Origin: Serinibacter arcticus
GTDB lineage: Bacteria > Actinomycetota > Actinomycetes > Actinomycetales > Beutenbergiaceae
Length of the DNA stretch: 64,000 bases
Assembly (NCBI RefSeq): GCF_003121705.1
Contig: NZ_PYHR01000002.1
Span: 3,224,001-3,288,000, forward strand
Direction of reading: 5' to 3'
The position numbers were made by a program, and so were the translations under genes. The notes beneath the pieces were generated by a model, which did not search any database, had not been told where the DNA came from, and worked only from the letters and a program-made list of their open reading frames with translations. Positions 24,319 to 38,885 of this stretch are shown piece by piece (the stretch's first letter is position 1; each line of letters opens with the position of its first letter).

Positions 24319-26625
24319 TCAGCCGCGGGCGGCGTTCGACCGCTCGATCAGGTCCGCGAGGCCGACGTGCGTCAGCGGCGTCATCCCGAAGTCGGCCAGC
24401 ACGATCGCGGGCATGTCGTCCGCCATCGACAGCAGCGCCGGGTCCATGTCGGCCGTCATCGGGCGCACCTCGGGCTCCGCGACGGGGTCGGCCAGCAGCT
24501 CGGCCAGCGTCGACATCTCGGTCAGCGGGGCCGAGACGTCCTCGCCCACGACGTCGAGGCTCACCGACGCCGCGAGGTCGCGCGAGGAGGTGCCCACCGA
24601 GACGACGAACTCGCCGCCCTCGACCGTCCAGCGGTGCAGCGCCGGGTGCCAGAACGCCAGGGCCCGCGAGTCCAGGTCGAACGTCACCGTGCGCGCCTCG
24701 CCGGGCTCCAGCGCGACCTTCGCGAACGCCTTGAGCTCGCGCTCCGGGCGGGTGACGACGGCGGCCGGGTCGCTCACGTAGACCTGCACCACCTCGGCGC
24801 CGGCCCGGTCGCCCGTGTTCGTCACGGTCGCGCTCACGGCGACGCGCGCCTCGGCGCCCGACCCGGTCACGGACGCCGTCACGCCGTCGATCGCGAACGT
24901 CGTGTAGCTGAGGCCGAACCCGAACGGGTGGGCGACCGCGACGTCGCGCGCGTCGTACCAGCGGTAGCCGACGAACAGCCCCTCGCCGTAGGTGACGTGC
25001 CCCAGCTCGCCCGGGAAGGATCCGTACGCAGGGACGTCCTGCAGGCGGACCGGCAGCGTCTCGGCGAGCTTGCCCGACGGCGAGACCGCGCCGGTCAGCA
25101 CGTCGACGGCGCCCGAGGCGCCGGCCTGGCCGCCCAGCCACGACTCGAGGATGGCGGGCGCGTGCTGCTGCCACTCGCTCACCGACACGGCGCCGCCGTT
25201 GCTGAGCACGACGACGACGCGCGGGTTCACCGCGGCGACCGCCTCGAGCACACGCAGCTGCGCGGCGGGCAGCGAGATCGTCGTGCGGTCGTAGCCCTCG
25301 GACTCGTCCACCGCGGGCAGGCCCAGGAACGCGAGCACGGTGCCGGCCCCCTCCGCGAGGGCAACGGCCTCGGCGAGCAGCGCGTCGCCGTCGAGCGCGG
25401 AGTCCGGACCCTCCGGGATCGTGAAGCCGGGCGCGAACGGGACCGGGGCGCCGAGGGCGGCCTCGAGGGCGCCGAGCGCGTCGTCGAGCTGGGTCGGGGT
25501 CACCAGCGAGGAGCCGGCGCCCTGGTAGCGGGGGGTGCGGGCGAACTCGCCGATCGCGACGACGCCCGCGCCGTCCGCGCCGTTCGCGGAGCTCGCGGGC
25601 TGCAGCGGAAGGAGCGGCGCGCCGTCGACCGGCTCGTTGCGGAGCAGGACGGCGCTCGCGGCGGCGGCCTCGCGGGCGAGGGCGTGGTGGGCGGCGACGT
25701 CGACGGTCGCGGGGGTCGCGACGGCGTCGGCCGTGCGGTCCACGAGCCGGAGGACGTTGCGGACGGCGGCGTCGACGTGCGCCTCGTCCAGCGTGCCGGC
25801 GCGGACCGCGGCGACGACGGCCGCGTCGGTCCGCCCATCGCTCGCGGGCATCTCGAGGTCGAGACCGGCCTCGAGGGCGGCCACGCGGTCGCGCACGGCG
25901 CCCCAGTCGGAGACGACCAGCCCGTCCCAGCCCCACTCCTCGCGGAGCACCTGCGTGAGGAGGAAACGCTTCTGGGAGGCGTAGACGCCGTTGACCTTGT
26001 TGTACGCGCACATGACGGTCCACGGGTCGGCCTTCGTGACCGCGCGCTCGAAGCTGGCGAGGTAGATCTCGCGCAGGGGGCGCTCGTCGACGTCGGCGCT
26101 CACGCGCATCCGGTCGGACTCCTGGTTGTTCACCGCGAAGTGCTTCAGCGACGTGCCGACGCCCTGCGACTGGATGCCGGCGATGAGCGCCGCCGCGAGG
26201 TCGCCCGAGAGGACCGGGTCCTCCGACAGGTACTCGAAGTTGCGACCGCAGCGGGGGTCGCGCTTGATGTTCGCGCCCGGGCCGAGGATGACGGAGACGT
26301 CGGCGGCACGGGTCTCCAGGCCGAGGGCCGCGCCGACGCGCGTGAGCAGCTCGGGGTCCCACGTGGAGCCGAGGGCGGACGCCGTCGGGAAGCAGGTGGC
26401 GGGCACGGAGCTCGCGAGGCCGAGGTGGTCGCCGGCCGCGAGCTGCTTGCGCAGGCCGTGCGGGCCGTCGGTGAGCATCATGCTCGGCACGCTCACGCCG
26501 TCGCGCTCGATCGCCGTCGTGTGCCAGAAGTCGTGGCCGGACAGGAGCGACGCCTTCTCCTCGAGCGTGAGGGAGGCGATGAGCTGCTCGGTGGCGAGCG
26601 GGCTGCGGGAGGTGGGGGCGGTCAT
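24319..26625 (-). CDS. Beta-glucosidase, GH3
   Basis: The 768-residue enzyme has the GH3 TIM-barrel-like domain, the alpha/beta sandwich and a fibronectin-III-like C-terminal domain (VSATVTNTGDRAGAEVVQVYVSD). The nucleophile Asp is in GLVVSDWGAVRDR; the substrate loop LKHFAVNNQESDRM and the N-terminal MLTDGPHGLR are standard. There is no signal peptide. AAGGAG sits before the ATG at 26625. A TACCGATCGGT palindrome in its promoter resembles the TetR-type words at the MFS promoter. It probably removes terminal beta-glucosyl (or xylosyl/arabinosyl) residues inside the cell. Confidence 0.93.
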   Translation of the reverse strand: MTAPTSRSPLATEQLIASLTLEEKASLLSGHDFWHTTAIERDGVSVPSMMLTDGPHGLRKQLAAGDHLGLASSVPATCFPTASALGSTWDPELLTRVGAALGLETRAADVSVILGPGANIKRDPRCGRNFEYLSEDPVLSGDLAAALIAGIQSQGVGTSLKHFAVNNQESDRMRVSADVDERPLREIYLASFERAVTKADPWTVMCAYNKVNGVYASQKRFLLTQVLREEWGWDGLVVSDWGAVRDRVAALEAGLDLEMPASDGRTDAAVVAAVRAGTLDEAHVDAAVRNVLRLVDRTADAVATPATVDVAAHHALAREAAAASAVLLRNEPVDGAPLLPLQPASSANGADGAGVVAIGEFARTPRYQGAGSSLVTPTQLDDALGALEAALGAPVPFAPGFTIPEGPDSALDGDALLAEAVALAEGAGTVLAFLGLPAVDESEGYDRTTISLPAAQLRVLEAVAAVNPRVVVVLSNGGAVSVSEWQQHAPAILESWLGGQAGASGAVDVLTGAVSPSGKLAETLPVRLQDVPAYGSFPGELGHVTYGEGLFVGYRWYDARDVAVAHPFGFGLSYTTFAIDGVTASVTGSGAEARVAVSATVTNTGDRAGAEVVQVYVSDPAAVVTRPERELKAFAKVALEPGEARTVTFDLDSRALAFWHPALHRWTVEGGEFVVSVGTSSRDLAASVSLDVVGEDVSAPLTEMSTLAELLADPVAEPEVRPMTADMDPALLSMADDMPAIVLADFGMTPLTHVGLADLIERSNAARG

Positions 26626-26655
26626 GGTGCTCCTTCGCGGGGGGCGGATGCAGCC

Positions 26656-26684
26656 ACGGTAGCCCAAATGGTGACCGATCGGTA
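26656..26684 (-). promoter_or_regulatory. GH3 promoter with TetR-type palindrome
   Basis: TACCGT (26661-26656) is a -10 candidate on the minus strand. The perfect palindrome ACCGATCGGT (26674-26683) falls in the -35 zone, and its TACCGAYCG form matches the two words around the MFS promoter. Confidence 0.5.
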
Positions 26685-26722
26685 GGTGTTCGCGGGGTGC
26701 GCTGCGTGGGACGCGGCGGCGC

Positions 26723-26851
26723 GACCCCGTGGTTCGGGCGCACGGCGGGCGGGGGAGGCGCCCGAAGTGCGGGTTCGCGAGGGATGGCGACGTGACCCCG
26801 CGCTTCGGGCGCGACGAAGCCGGGGGAGGCGCCCGAACCGCGGGTTCGCGA
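26723..26851. repeat. Two 58-bp repeats with inner palindromes
   Basis: Copies at 26723-26780 and 26794-26851 are equal in length and about four-fifths identical, each starting GACCCCG and ending CGGGTTCGCGA. Each contains TTCGGGCGC and, after a G-rich loop, GGCGCCCGAA, so each can form a hairpin. They occupy the gap between the GH3 promoter and the 3' end of the next gene. The half GCGCCCGAAGCGCGGG recurs at 58.9-59.0 kb. Confidence 0.75.
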
Positions 26852-26880
26852 CGGCGGGCGCTCGCCGTCGCGCGAGTGGA

Positions 26881-28206
26881 TCAGCTGACGGTGAGGTCGC
26901 CCGCCGTCGCGCTGCCCGTGAGGGTGACGCCGTCGCCGGACAGGATGCACGCGACGGTGCGGTCGCCGTCGGCCCAGCCGGTGGCGTCCGGGTACCAGAA
27001 GTCGTAGTAGAGGTTGGTCGGGTCGGTCGTCGGCGGGACGGCGCCGGTGACCTCGGCGAGGCAGACGTCGTTCGCCTCGTCGGTGATGGCGTCCTCGCCC
27101 GGGTAGGCGTCTCCGGCCGGCTCGTAGGTGTGGATGACCTCGGCCTCGTGACCGGTGGAGCACGGCACGTGGGTGAACGTCGGACCGTCGAGCGTCGCGA
27201 GGCAGTTGCCCTCGGCGAACTCGACGGCGGTGATCTCGCGCTCGGACGTCGTGTCGCCGGGGTTGTCCTGCAGGATGATCGGCCCGAAGACCCCCTGGAA
27301 GACGAGCACGAGCACCGTTGTCACCACGCCCACGATGGACAGCGACCCGACGACGACGGCGACCGTGCCCGGGGCCTTCGACGCGCGAGCCTTCTTCGAG
27401 CGCGAGATCGACATCACGCCCATGACGATCCCGAGCGGACCGAGGATCAGGCCGAGACCAGCCCCGAGCCAGCCGATCCCGGCGCCCGGGTTGGGCGACC
27501 TCGGGGGCCGACCCGCGCTCGGGGGCTGGGAGCCGCCGCCGAAGGAGTACGCCGGCGGAGCCGAGTAGTCGGGGCCGCCGGGACCGGGCTGTCCCGGCTG
27601 GGGGGACTGGGCCGGCGGCGTCGTGCCGTAGGGCGACGGCGACGCCGAGTACCCGGCGGGGGCGCCGGACGCCTGCGGCTGGGAAGGCGACTGCTGGTAC
27701 GACGGCGGTGCGGCCTGTTGCGGGTAGCCCCCCTGCGGGTTGCCGCCCTGGGGGTAGCCCCCCTGCGGGTTGCCGCCCTGGGAGTAGCCCCCCTGCGAGT
27801 AACCCTGCTGCGAGTGGCCGCCCGGGGAGTGACCGCCCTGCGGCTGCTGCGCGGGGGAGGCCTGGCCGTAGCCCTGCGGCGGCTGGGCTGCCTGCGCAGG
27901 CGGGAACCCGTGGGACGCCTGCGGCGCCTGCCCCGGCTGCGGGTAGCTCGACGGCGGGGAGCCCTGCTGCCCGCCGCCCCAGGTCGGCGCGGGCTGTGGC
28001 GGCGCGGCGGTCGGCGCAGGCTGCGACGGCGCGGCGGGCTGCGAGGGCTGACCAGGCGCAGCGGGCTGAGCGGGCGCGGGCTGCGACGCCGACCCGGGCG
28101 CCGCCTGACCGAACGACGGCGCGACGTACTCCTGCGACGGTGACGGAGTGCCGGCCGCGGGCGGCTCGTCGGGGGTGGGCGTCGACGGGCCGGAGGGTTC
28201 GGTCAT
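26881..28206 (-). CDS. DUF4190/septum-formation membrane protein with long Pro/Gln-rich N-terminus
   Basis: The 441-residue protein begins with about 235 residues rich in Pro, Gln, Gly and Ser, including decapeptide repeats of the QGGYPQGGNP type. Two hydrophobic segments then follow (GWLGAGLGLILGPLGIVMGVM, and a second around VVVGSLSIVGVVTTVLVLVF), the DUF4190 arrangement, and an extracellular domain with GNCLATLDGP, VPCSTGHEAEVIHTY and DEANDVCLAEV, the cysteine pattern of septum-formation proteins. It is presumably a cell-envelope or division-associated protein; function is not established. A TACTTT box six bases before the ATG suggests a leaderless mRNA. Confidence 0.8.
   Translation of the reverse strand: MTEPSGPSTPTPDEPPAAGTPSPSQEYVAPSFGQAAPGSASQPAPAQPAAPGQPSQPAAPSQPAPTAAPPQPAPTWGGGQQGSPPSSYPQPGQAPQASHGFPPAQAAQPPQGYGQASPAQQPQGGHSPGGHSQQGYSQGGYSQGGNPQGGYPQGGNPQGGYPQQAAPPSYQQSPSQPQASGAPAGYSASPSPYGTTPPAQSPQPGQPGPGGPDYSAPPAYSFGGGSQPPSAGRPPRSPNPGAGIGWLGAGLGLILGPLGIVMGVMSISRSKKARASKAPGTVAVVVGSLSIVGVVTTVLVLVFQGVFGPIILQDNPGDTTSEREITAVEFAEGNCLATLDGPTFTHVPCSTGHEAEVIHTYEPAGDAYPGEDAITDEANDVCLAEVTGAVPPTTDPTNLYYDFWYPDATGWADGDRTVACILSGDGVTLTGSATAGDLTVS
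27721..27810 (-). repeat. 30-bp coding tandem repeat, three units
   Basis: Units start at 27721, 27751 and 27781; the first two are nearly identical. They encode the Gly/Gln/Pro-rich decapeptides, keep the reading frame, and could vary in number by slippage. Confidence 0.8.
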
Positions 28207-28212
28207 GCCACG

Positions 28213-28218
28213 AAAGTA
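28213..28218 (-). promoter_or_regulatory. -10 element for leaderless DUF4190 gene
   Basis: TACTTT, six bases from the ATG at 28206. Confidence 0.5.
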
Positions 28219-28327
28219 CACGCGCGCGACCGATCAGGCCGGGTCGGAGCAGGCGGTCCCGCCGAGCGGTCCCGCCAGGCAGACCTGCCCGGTGGTGCCG
28301 CCCTCGTCGGACGTGCAGCGCCGCCCG

Positions 28328-29266
28328 TCAGCCGACCAGGTCCACCGTGAGCAGCGAGCCCGACGAACGCACGAGGCAGGTGGCCGTCCGCTCGCCCTCG
28401 TCCCAGGCCGCCGGCGTCGGCACGAACCACCACGGCAGGTACTCGGCGCCGTCGAGCCCGCGCTCGGCGAGCTCGGCGGTGCAGATGTCCTCCGCCGTCT
28501 TCAGGGCGCCCTCGGGGCCGGGGTAGGAGGCGTCATCGAGCTCCCACGTGGTGAGCGCCTGTGCGACGTGGTCCTGCGCGCACGGGACGAGCGTCACCTC
28601 GCCGACCTCCTGCTGCGCGGGCAGGAGCTCCACGCAGTTGCCGGGGGCGACGAGACTCGGGTGCACGGTCCGCGGCTCGGCAACGTCGCCCGCCTCGGAG
28701 GTGCCGCCAGACGTCGTGAAACCACCGAGGGCGGCCACGACCCCCACGACGACCCAGCCGATGGTCCCGACCGCGCCGAGGGCGATGCCCGCCGTCGCGA
28801 TCCGGGGGCTGCGGCGCCACGCCCGCGTGGTCCGGCGCAGGCCGACGATTCCGAGCGCCAGCGCGATCGGCCCCGTGCCCAGCGCCCCGGCCACGACCGA
28901 GGCGACGGCGACGCCGTCGAGCGGGGCCCGGGCCATCTGCGGCAGGGCGAACGGGACGTCGGGACCCGTCGACGCGGCCGGCGCCGGAGCGCCCTGGCCC
29001 GGCGCCGCCGGCCCGCCGAACCCTCCCGGCGGTGGATCCCAGGGTCGACCCGGCGCACCGGTCACCCCCGTCGTCCCTCCCGCCGTCGCAGCCGGCGTCA
29101 CCGGACGCGGCGGCGCCGCGTACGGACTCCGCGACGCGCCGGGCTCCCACGCCGTCGGGGCGGCCGCACCGTTCGGCCCCGGCCCGGCCAGCGGGATGGC
29201 GGGGACGGCCGGGACGTCGTGCCCGCCGCTGCCCCCGTCGTCGCCCCCGCCGGGGTCCTTGGCCAT
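28328..29266 (-). CDS. DUF4190/septum-formation-like membrane protein (second)
   Basis: This 312-residue protein has the same plan as its downstream neighbour: a Pro/Ala/Gly-rich cytoplasmic leader of about 110 residues, two hydrophobic helices (VASVVAGALGTGPIALALGIVGL and TIGWVVVGVVAALGGF), and an extracellular domain with GNCVELLPAQQEVGEVTLVPC, DHVAQALTTWEL and ICTAELAERG. The two are paralogues. Its ATG shares one base with the stop of xthA (TGATG), so translation is coupled to the exonuclease gene. Function unknown; an envelope role is likely. Confidence 0.77.
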   Translation of the reverse strand: MAKDPGGGDDGGSGGHDVPAVPAIPLAGPGPNGAAAPTAWEPGASRSPYAAPPRPVTPAATAGGTTGVTGAPGRPWDPPPGGFGGPAAPGQGAPAPAASTGPDVPFALPQMARAPLDGVAVASVVAGALGTGPIALALGIVGLRRTTRAWRRSPRIATAGIALGAVGTIGWVVVGVVAALGGFTTSGGTSEAGDVAEPRTVHPSLVAPGNCVELLPAQQEVGEVTLVPCAQDHVAQALTTWELDDASYPGPEGALKTAEDICTAELAERGLDGAEYLPWWFVPTPAAWDEGERTATCLVRSSGSLLTVDLVG

Positions 29267-30048
29267 CAGACGTCCGCCAGCTCGACGATCACGGGGGCGT
29301 GGTCGCTCGCGCCCTTGCCCTTGCGCTCCTCGCGGTCGATGCGCGCACCGGTGAGGCGAGCGGCGGCCGACGGCGACCCGAGCGCGAGGTCGATCCGCAT
29401 GCCCTGCCGCTTGGGGAACCTCAGCTGGGTGTAGTCCCAGTAGGTGAACTCGTCGGGGGTGAACTGCCGTGTCATCTCGGTGAAGCCGGCGGCCTCGACG
29501 GCGGTCAGCGCGTCGCGCTCGGGCACGGTCACGTGGGTCGAGCCCTCGAAGAACGCACGGTCCCAGACGTCGGAGTCCAGCGGCGCGATGTTCCAGTCGC
29601 CCACGAGCATCGTCGGCGTGGGGGAGGCCGACCACTGCTCGGCGCTGTCGCGCAGGGCCTTCAGCCACTCGAGCTTGTAGGTGTAGTGCGGGTCGGTGAT
29701 CGTGCGGCCGTTGGGCACGTACAGGCTCCAGACGCGCACCCCGCCGCACGTCGCGCCGATCGCGCGCGCCTCGGTGACCAGGGGGTCGCCGAACCCGGGC
29801 TGCTGCGGGAAGGCGGTCTCGACGTCGGTGATCCCCACCTTCGAGGCGATGGCGACGCCGTTCCACTGGTTCAGCCCGTGGTGGACGACCTCGTAGCCGA
29901 TCGCCTCGAACGGCAGCATCGGGAACTGGGCGTCCTTGCACTTGGTCTCCTGCATCGCCAGCACGTCCACCCCGGTGCGCTCCAGCCAGGCGGTCACGCG
30001 GTCGACGCGCGCGCGGATGGAGTTCACGTTCCAGGTGGCGATCTGCAT
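29266..30048 (-). CDS. xthA: Exodeoxyribonuclease III
   Basis: The 260-residue protein is a class II AP endonuclease and 3'-5' exonuclease of base-excision repair. Conserved motifs: MQIATWNVNSIRAR, LAMQETKC with the metal-binding Glu, LYVPNGR, GDWNIAPLDSDVWD, the RFPKRQGMRIDLAL loop and the catalytic GASDHAPVIVEL. Length is normal. TAGCGT six bases before the ATG suggests a leaderless mRNA. The downstream membrane protein gene overlaps it by one base, an association that looks positional rather than functional. Confidence 0.95.
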   Translation of the reverse strand: MQIATWNVNSIRARVDRVTAWLERTGVDVLAMQETKCKDAQFPMLPFEAIGYEVVHHGLNQWNGVAIASKVGITDVETAFPQQPGFGDPLVTEARAIGATCGGVRVWSLYVPNGRTITDPHYTYKLEWLKALRDSAEQWSASPTPTMLVGDWNIAPLDSDVWDRAFFEGSTHVTVPERDALTAVEAAGFTEMTRQFTPDEFTYWDYTQLRFPKRQGMRIDLALGSPSAAARLTGARIDREERKGKGASDHAPVIVELADV

Positions 30049-30054
30049 GGCTCC

Positions 30055-30060
30055 ACGCTA
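30055..30060 (-). promoter_or_regulatory. -10 element for leaderless xthA
   Basis: TAGCGT, six bases from the ATG at 30048. Confidence 0.55.
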
Positions 30061-30146
30061 CCGGCGGGCTCCGACACCCACCGCGGACGACCTGCCCGAC
30101 CACAGGGCCGCACGACAACCACCATCCCCTCTCGTGCACGGCCCTG

Positions 30147-30192
30147 ACTGATCGGTTCTGACCAGACCTCCCACCCGTACTGATCGACTCTG
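30147..30192 (+). promoter_or_regulatory. Direct repeat upstream of the GH2 promoter
   Basis: ACTGATCGGTTCTG (30147-30160) and ACTGATCGACTCTG (30179-30192) match at 12 of 14 bases and are 32 bp apart, three helical turns. This fits tandem sites for an activator on one face of the DNA. The rest of the 293-base gap shows no gene. Confidence 0.45.
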
Positions 30193-30207
30193 CGCGGAAC
30201 CGTTCAC

Positions 30208-30230
30208 TTGTCTTGACCAAGTCATGACAA
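30208..30230 (+). promoter_or_regulatory. 23-bp palindromic operator over the GH2 promoter
   Basis: TTGTCTTGAC (30208-30217), CAA, then GTCATGACAA (30221-30230) pair at nine of ten positions. TTGACC (30213-30218) inside it is a -35 candidate with CAGGAT (30236-30241) 17 bases later. A LacI/GntR/TetR-size repressor site would block this promoter; no regulator gene is adjacent. Confidence 0.6.
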
Positions 30231-30341
30231 TCGCTCAGGATGGCCACATCCACTACCCGAGTCGAGCGGTGCCGCTCGTCCCACCCTCGTGGCCCATCCC
30301 TGCACGAGTCCGCCCTCCCGTACCAACGAGATGACGATGCA

Positions 30342-36835
<6,494 letters not shown>

Positions 36836-36859
36836 TCGATCCGCCGTCGAGCACGACGG

Positions 36860-36897
36860 AGGCCGGGACCCCCTGCAGTGCACCGGGGTCCCGGCCT
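36860..36897 (+). terminator. Hairpin terminator after the GH2 gene
   Basis: A 13-bp stem (36860-36872 with 36885-36897) encloses a 12-base loop, 25 bases after the stop codon. Confidence 0.7.
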
Positions 36898-36936
36898 TCG
36901 CCGTTCCCGGGGGCCCGTCGGGGCGATGATGGAGCC

Positions 36937-37689
36937 ATGGGAACAGCACTGGTCACCGGCGCGAGCGCCGGCCTCGGACGTGAGTTCGCCTGGCAGCTCG
37001 CCGAGGCGCACCACGATCTCGTCCTCGTGGCGCGCGACGCCGAGCGGCTCGAGACGCTCGCGGCCCAGCTGCGCGCCGTCGGTGGCATCCACGTCGAGGT
37101 GCTGCCGGCCGACCTCGGGGTGGACGACGACGTGCAGCGCGTCGCCGCCCGGCTCCGCGCCGTCGAGCGCCCGGTCGGGCTGCTCGTCAACAACGCCGGC
37201 TACGGCCTGGGGGAGCCGTTCACCCGCGGCGACCTCGCCGTCGAGGAGGCGGCGCTCGCCGTCATGGTCCGGGCGGTCCTGGTGCTCTCGCGGGCCGCGA
37301 CGGACGCGATGATCCCGCGCGGCCGCGGCGCGATCCTCAACGTCGGCTCGATCGCCGCGCTGATGGCGTCGGGCACGTACTCGGCGCACAAGGCGTGGGT
37401 GAACACGTTCACGCAGTCGCTGGCGCGCACGCTGCGCGGCACCGGTGTCACGGCCACGGTGGTCAACCCCGGCCTCACCCGGACCGAGTTCCACCAGCGG
37501 GCGGGCTGGGGGAGCGGGCAGTTCCCCGACCTCGCGTGGCTGAGCGCCGAGCAGGTCGTGGCCGAGTCGCTGACCGCGGTGCGCCGGGGCGCGGTCGAGG
37601 TCACGCCGTCGCTCCGCTACCGCCTCGGCGCCGCGCTCCTGCGCGCGACACCGCCCTCGCTGGTGCGCGTCATCAGCCGGTCGTTCTGA
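36937..37689 (+). CDS. Short-chain dehydrogenase/reductase
   Basis: The 250-residue protein has the Rossmann motif TGASAGLG near residue 7, NNAG at residues 89-92 and the catalytic Ser-Tyr-Lys series (NVGSIAALMASGTYSAHKAW). It belongs to the classical SDR subgroup sometimes annotated as DltE/YqjQ-like; PGLTRTEFHQRAGW is the usual substrate-side segment. The preferred cofactor is uncertain; VARDAERLE after strand 2 fits NADP. Its stop overlaps the next start (TGATG), so it is cotranscribed with the YchJ-like gene. Substrate unknown. Confidence 0.88.
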   Translation: MGTALVTGASAGLGREFAWQLAEAHHDLVLVARDAERLETLAAQLRAVGGIHVEVLPADLGVDDDVQRVAARLRAVERPVGLLVNNAGYGLGEPFTRGDLAVEEAALAVMVRAVLVLSRAATDAMIPRGRGAILNVGSIAALMASGTYSAHKAWVNTFTQSLARTLRGTGVTATVVNPGLTRTEFHQRAGWGSGQFPDLAWLSAEQVVAESLTAVRRGAVEVTPSLRYRLGAALLRATPPSLVRVISRSF

Positions 37690-38090
37690 TGGTGGCGGCC
37701 GTGCCGATCGCCGACGGCGACCGCTGCCCGTGCCGCAGCAGGCTCACCTTCGGGGAGTGCTGCGGTCCGTACCTCGCGGGCGGGACCCCGCCCACCGCCG
37801 TCGCGCTGATGCGCTCGCGGTTCACCGCCTACGCGCTGCGCGACGCCGACCACCTCCTGCGCACGTGGCACGCCAGCACGCGGCCCGAGGCGCTCGAGCT
37901 GGACGACGACGTGGCGTGGGTCGGGCTGCAGATCGTGGACTCGGCGGGCGGCCGGGAGAACGACGGCACGGGGACCGTGCACTTCCGCGCCAGCTACCGC
38001 ACACCGACCGACCGCTCGGTGATGCAGGAGGTCAGCACGTTCGTGAAGCTGGCGGGCGCGTGGTTCTACGTCGCGGGTAACGTGCGCTGA
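37689..38090 (+). CDS. YchJ-family SEC-C motif protein
   Basis: The 133-residue protein starts with the zinc-binding CPCRSRLTFGECCGPYL motif and continues with the YchJ fold (TAVALMRSRFTAYALRDADHLLRTWH...VHFRASYRT...FVKLAGAWFYV), an NTF2-like domain. The family is widespread but its biochemical role is unknown; it is usually called UPF0225. The SEC-C motif is a small metal site that in SecA contacts SecB and ribosomes. It overlaps the SDR stop by one base. Confidence 0.88.
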   Translation: MVAAVPIADGDRCPCRSRLTFGECCGPYLAGGTPPTAVALMRSRFTAYALRDADHLLRTWHASTRPEALELDDDVAWVGLQIVDSAGGRENDGTGTVHFRASYRTPTDRSVMQEVSTFVKLAGAWFYVAGNVR

Positions 38091-38135
38091 GACGGCCGAG
38101 CGAGCCGGCGCGGTCGCGCGTCGGCGCTCGCGAAC

Positions 38136-38141
38136 TAGGCT
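38136..38141 (+). promoter_or_regulatory. -10 element close to the pyrE start
   Basis: TAGGCT, eight bases before the GTG at 38150; the mRNA would be leaderless or have a one- to two-base leader. Confidence 0.45.
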
Positions 38142-38149
38142 GAGGTTCC

Positions 38150-38719
38150 GTGAGCACCCCGAAGCAGCGCCTGGCCACCCTCGTCTCCGACCTCGCCGTC
38201 GTGCACGGCAGGGTCACCCTCGCCTCGGGACGGGAGGCCGACTACTACGTCGACATGCGTCGCGCGACGCTGCACCACGAGGCCGCGCCGCTGATCGGCC
38301 ACCTGCTGCTCGACAAGCTCGAGGAGTCGGGCTTCGGCCCCGACGACATCGACGCCGTCGGCGGTCTCACGATGGGCGCCGACCCGGTCGCCGCCGCGAT
38401 GCTGCACGCCGCCGCCTCCCGCGGGCTCGAGCTCGACGCGTTCGTGGTCCGCAAGTCCGCCAAGACGCACGGCATGGGTCGCCAGGTCGAGGGCCCCGAC
38501 GTCGCCGGCAAGCGGGTCGTCGCGCTCGACGACACCTCCACCACCGGCGGCAGCGTGCTCGCCGCCGTCGAGGCGCTGCGCGAGGCCGGGGCCGAGGTCG
38601 TGGCGTGCGCCGTCGTCGTCGACCGCGACACGGGCGCCCGCGAGAAGGTCGCCGAGAGCGGCCTGCCGTACTTCTGGATCCTCGACACGGACGACCTCGG
38701 GCTTCCCGCCACCCGCTGA
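38150..38719 (+). CDS. pyrE: Orotate phosphoribosyltransferase
   Basis: The 189-residue enzyme condenses orotate with PRPP to OMP in pyrimidine synthesis. The PRPP loop VVALDDTSTTGGS and the orotate-side loop VRKSAKTHGMGRQVEG are intact, as is the ASGREADYYVDMR N-terminal motif. Length fits the actinobacterial single-domain form. The GTG start follows a TAGGCT box. It stands apart from other pyrimidine genes, as is common in this group; the 166-base gap downstream shows no further gene. Confidence 0.95.
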   Translation: MSTPKQRLATLVSDLAVVHGRVTLASGREADYYVDMRRATLHHEAAPLIGHLLLDKLEESGFGPDDIDAVGGLTMGADPVAAAMLHAAASRGLELDAFVVRKSAKTHGMGRQVEGPDVAGKRVVALDDTSTTGGSVLAAVEALREAGAEVVACAVVVDRDTGAREKVAESGLPYFWILDTDDLGLPATR

Positions 38720-38885
38720 GACACCTCATCCGCCGGCTGGGACGGCGGCGGACGGACCGCCGCGAGGAGGCCGCGTCCGTTCGCCGCGCGCGCGGGGCGT
38801 GTCGCTAGTACGTTGGCGACGCCTTCACGCGCCCCGGGGCAGGCGCGTCGCCGCACGCCCCTGTCACCCGTCGTAGAGGACCCCC

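Noticed and set aside
24242-26685. Long open frames on both strands over the GH3 gene
   Set aside because: They are shadows of the GH3 coding sequence; only the frame with the catalytic VVSDWGA and complete GH3 domains is real.
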